Assembly: GCA_028704035.1 (NCBI GenBank)
Contig: JAQVLS010000080.1
Coordinates: forward strand, 1 to 7,178
Length of the DNA stretch: 7,178 nucleotides
Reading direction: 5' to 3'
DNA from: Desulfotomaculaceae bacterium
GTDB taxonomy: Bacteria > Bacillota > Desulfotomaculia > Desulfotomaculales > Pelotomaculaceae
In this document: positions 5,704-7,178 of the stretch, one piece after another
How positions within the stretch are numbered: the first letter of the stretch is position 1
Layout of the letters: every line of letters starts with the position of its first letter
Program-made: the position numbers and the translations under genes
Notes under the pieces: generated by a model
Seen by the model: the letters and a program-made list of their open reading frames with translations, nothing else
Databases searched by the model: none
What the model was told of the DNA's origin: nothing

Positions 5704-6246
5704 ATGTCAGATTATGAGGAGTTAATGATTTCATCCAAAACAATATACCAGGGCAGGATTATTAATCTCAGGGTCGATGAAGTCTCTCTGCCGGACGGAA
5801 AATCCACTAACCGTGAGGTAGTAGAGCATGCAGGAGCTGTGGCTGTAGTCCCTTTAAACGAAAAAGGAGAGCTGCTCCTGGTAAGGCAGTATAGATATGC
5901 TGTGGGGAAGAACCTGCTGGAGGTACCGGCGGGGAAGTTAAACCCGGGGGAGGATTACGCTTCATGCGCCGGGAGAGAACTGACCGAGGAGACAGGGTAT
6001 GAGGCAGGTAACCTTAAACACCTGCTCAGCTTTTATAGCACTCCCGGTTTTACAAACGAACAAATCCATCTTTTCCTGGCAACTGATCTGATATTAAAAA
6101 AACAGAACCTTGATGATGATGAATTTATTGATGTTGAAACAGTCAGCCTGAAACAGGCTCTGGGCATGGTCTTGTCAGGTGAGATATGTGACGCCAAATC
6201 TGTTGCCGGAATACTGACCACGCTTAATCTTCAGAGAGAAATATAA
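5704..6246 (+). CDS. nudF: ADP-ribose pyrophosphatase (Nudix hydrolase NudF)
   Basis: This 180-residue cytoplasmic enzyme should hydrolyse ADP-ribose to AMP and ribose 5-phosphate, a housekeeping clean-up of NAD breakdown products. The Nudix box is complete: G77, E83, R91-E92, E95-E96, G98, spaced exactly as GX5EX7REUXEEXG, with Tyr99 in the last position. The ADP-ribose subgroup is indicated by RQYRY (61-65), LLEVPAGK (71-78) and a proline (P114, in STPGF) 15 residues after the box. The C-terminal LDDDEF and GEICDAKS segments resemble B. subtilis NudF. Length is normal. It is divergent from the activase operon and convergent with minC, so it is probably a single-gene unit. No convincing promoter or terminator was identified. 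Confidence 0.93.
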   Translation: MSDYEELMISSKTIYQGRIINLRVDEVSLPDGKSTNREVVEHAGAVAVVPLNEKGELLLVRQYRYAVGKNLLEVPAGKLNPGEDYASCAGRELTEETGYEAGNLKHLLSFYSTPGFTNEQIHLFLATDLILKKQNLDDDEFIDVETVSLKQALGMVLSGEICDAKSVAGILTTLNLQREI

Positions 6247-6309
6247 CATATTTATAAAAATACACCCTGGTACTGAACACTGGATTTTTTTACGCAGTTT
6301 ATAAATTGA

Positions 6310-6382
6310 TTACAGGATTAACAAAAATATTTTTTTATATTTAATATAATATTAAAACAAGTAAATCTTAACAATCCTGTAA
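6310..6382. repeat. Nested inverted repeats between convergent nudF and minC
   Basis: TTACAGGATT (6310-6319) and AATCCTGTAA (6373-6382) form a perfect 10-bp inverted repeat. Inside it is a perfect 17-base AT palindrome, TTTAATAT-A-ATATTAAA (6340-6356), next to a T-run (6330-6336). The rest of 6247-6414 shows no GC-rich terminator, although T-tracts occur at 6285-6291. It may act as a weak bidirectional terminator, mRNA 3' end structure or small mobile relic; this is inference. Confidence 0.45.
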
Positions 6383-6414
6383 AATCAGATCAATGTGTTT
6401 AAATAAATGGGAAT

Positions 6415-7065
6415 TCAACGTCCCGGCATGTATTTTTCAAAAATAAAATTCTGACCGGAAAGCCGCACGGTCTGATATTCATTTAGCATCGATTGTGCAG
6501 TTTCCGGACTGAATCTATTCTCTGCAATACTAAGGCAAGTAGGGTTAAGCCTGCGGGCAATCACCTTTGCTGACCGATTTCCCCCCGCTCCGGCGTGGAC
6601 CATACCGCGGCAACTGCCAATAATCATCACATTACCGCCTGATATGACTTCTGCGCCTGGATTAACATCTCCCAGTACAATAATATGCCCCTCATTGGTG
6701 ACACGCTGACCTGATCTCAGTGAGCGCCGTACCATTAACGCGGCTTCACCCATTTTAGGTTTGGCAGAAAAGCGAGACGTTTCAGGAGCTTTTCTTTCTT
6801 TCTGTACAATCCTAACTGGTGCTGCCTTGTCTGTGTTAGGGATTAAACCATACTGCCGGCATATGTTTTCAAGTTCATTTTTTTGTTTAACAGGAATTTC
6901 ATTGGGCTCCTGGGATATAGAAAATTTTGCACCTTTAAAAAAACCCCTGGCAGATTCCATTTTACTCATAAGAGTTTGTCTGATCTCCTCATAGTCCCTG
7001 TTTGGATCAAGTAAAATCAACAGCCCGTTCCTGGTCCCCTTAATACTGACCGAATCACTTGCCAT
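6415..7065 (-). CDS. minC: Septum site-determining protein MinC
   Basis: MinC, with MinD, blocks FtsZ ring assembly away from mid-cell. The protein has 216 residues, normal for Firmicutes. The N-terminal FtsZ-inhibiting domain spans about 5-78 (VSIKGTRNGL start). A charged, Pro- and Lys-rich linker spans about 79-108. The C-terminal beta-helix dimerisation domain spans about 110-211. Its marks are LRSGQ (116-120), the MinD-contact motif, then GHIIVLGDVNPGAEV (126-140), GGNVMIIGSCRGMVHAGAGGN (143-163, split by turns) and VIARRLNP. ATG at 7063-7065 is preceded by AAGGGG with an 8-base spacer. Unusually, minD does not follow: the next gene downstream is nudF in the opposite direction. The usual mre or minD neighbours are absent on the visible side, while the upstream side is cut by the window edge. 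Confidence 0.93.
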   Translation of the reverse strand: MASDSVSIKGTRNGLLILLDPNRDYEEIRQTLMSKMESARGFFKGAKFSISQEPNEIPVKQKNELENICRQYGLIPNTDKAAPVRIVQKERKAPETSRFSAKPKMGEAALMVRRSLRSGQRVTNEGHIIVLGDVNPGAEVISGGNVMIIGSCRGMVHAGAGGNRSAKVIARRLNPTCLSIAENRFSPETAQSMLNEYQTVRLSGQNFIFEKYMPGR

Positions 7066-7178
7066 AAATGCAACCCCTTTTTCTTACATACCATTTATTT
7101 GTTACATTCGATTGAATTTGACTTTTTCCTTCTTTAATTGAAAACAATCGTCAAAAGAATACTTTTTAAGCGCATAAA
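7066..7178 (-). promoter_or_regulatory. Upstream region of minC
   Basis: This 113-base AT-rich stretch runs to the window edge. It holds the minC ribosome site (AAGGGG, complement of 7074-7079) and a short ATTG-AAAA-CAAT palindrome (7137-7148). On the minus strand a TTGACG (complement of 7147-7152) resembles a -35 box, but no matching -10 was found at proper spacing. No reading frame was recognised here. Confidence 0.35.

Noticed and set aside
6262..6291. Intrinsic terminator after nudF at the T-run 6285-6291
   Set aside because: The bases before the T-run contain direct ACTG repeats but no self-complementary stem longer than four pairs.

Overview
The window reads as chromosomal DNA from an anaerobic, moderate-GC Gram-positive (Firmicutes) bacterium. 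The best guess is the Peptococcaceae / Desulfotomaculum-Pelotomaculum area. Reasons: strong AAGGAGG-type ribosome binding sites, three TTG start codons among seven genes, a sigma-A-like promoter, a YkwD-type CAP protein, a Bacillus-like NudF, a MinC, and BadF/HgdC-type activase genes that are typical of strict anaerobes. The assignment is inference; there is no rRNA or other marker in the window. All seven genes look intact. I see no tRNA, rRNA, CRISPR, transposase or phage gene.

Layout. 1-237: non-coding leader region with a good sigma-A promoter (63-91) and small inverted repeats. 238-978 (+): secreted CAP-domain protein with a Pro/Thr-rich stalk and a duplicated aromatic motif, followed by a clear intrinsic terminator (993-1022). 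1182-2366 (+): PLP-dependent cysteine desulfurase-like protein of the NifS/SufS class with a Cys-Gly-Cys tail. It converges on the next operon with only one base between stop codons. 5434-2368 (-): a tight three-gene operon in transcription order: DUF2229 protein (4427-5434), a paralogous CoA-dehydratase-activase-related protein (3336-4439), and an HgdC/BadF-type ATPase activase (2368-3318). 5435-5703: AT-rich divergent intergenic region with a 101-bp inverted-repeat structure and a three-copy heptamer. 5704-6246 (+): ADP-ribose pyrophosphatase NudF. 6247-6414: convergent intergenic region holding nested inverted repeats. 6415-7065 (-): MinC, without minD next to it. 7066-7178: its upstream region.

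How the genes work together. The only evident functional unit is the three-gene minus-strand operon. The activase (ASKHA ATPase with two cluster-ligand cysteines) is expected to use ATP to push an electron to very low potential. The two upstream genes encode cysteine-containing proteins that resemble each other along their length and recall 2-hydroxyacyl-CoA dehydratase subunits. In many clostridia equivalent domains occur in one very large polypeptide; here they are separate genes and no canonical dehydratase subunit (HgdA/HgdB, BcrB/BcrC) is in view. This is the part of the window most likely to represent a poorly described system. The other genes are single-gene units of cell-surface, sulfur or selenium, nucleotide-housekeeping and cell-division function, and I see no link between them.
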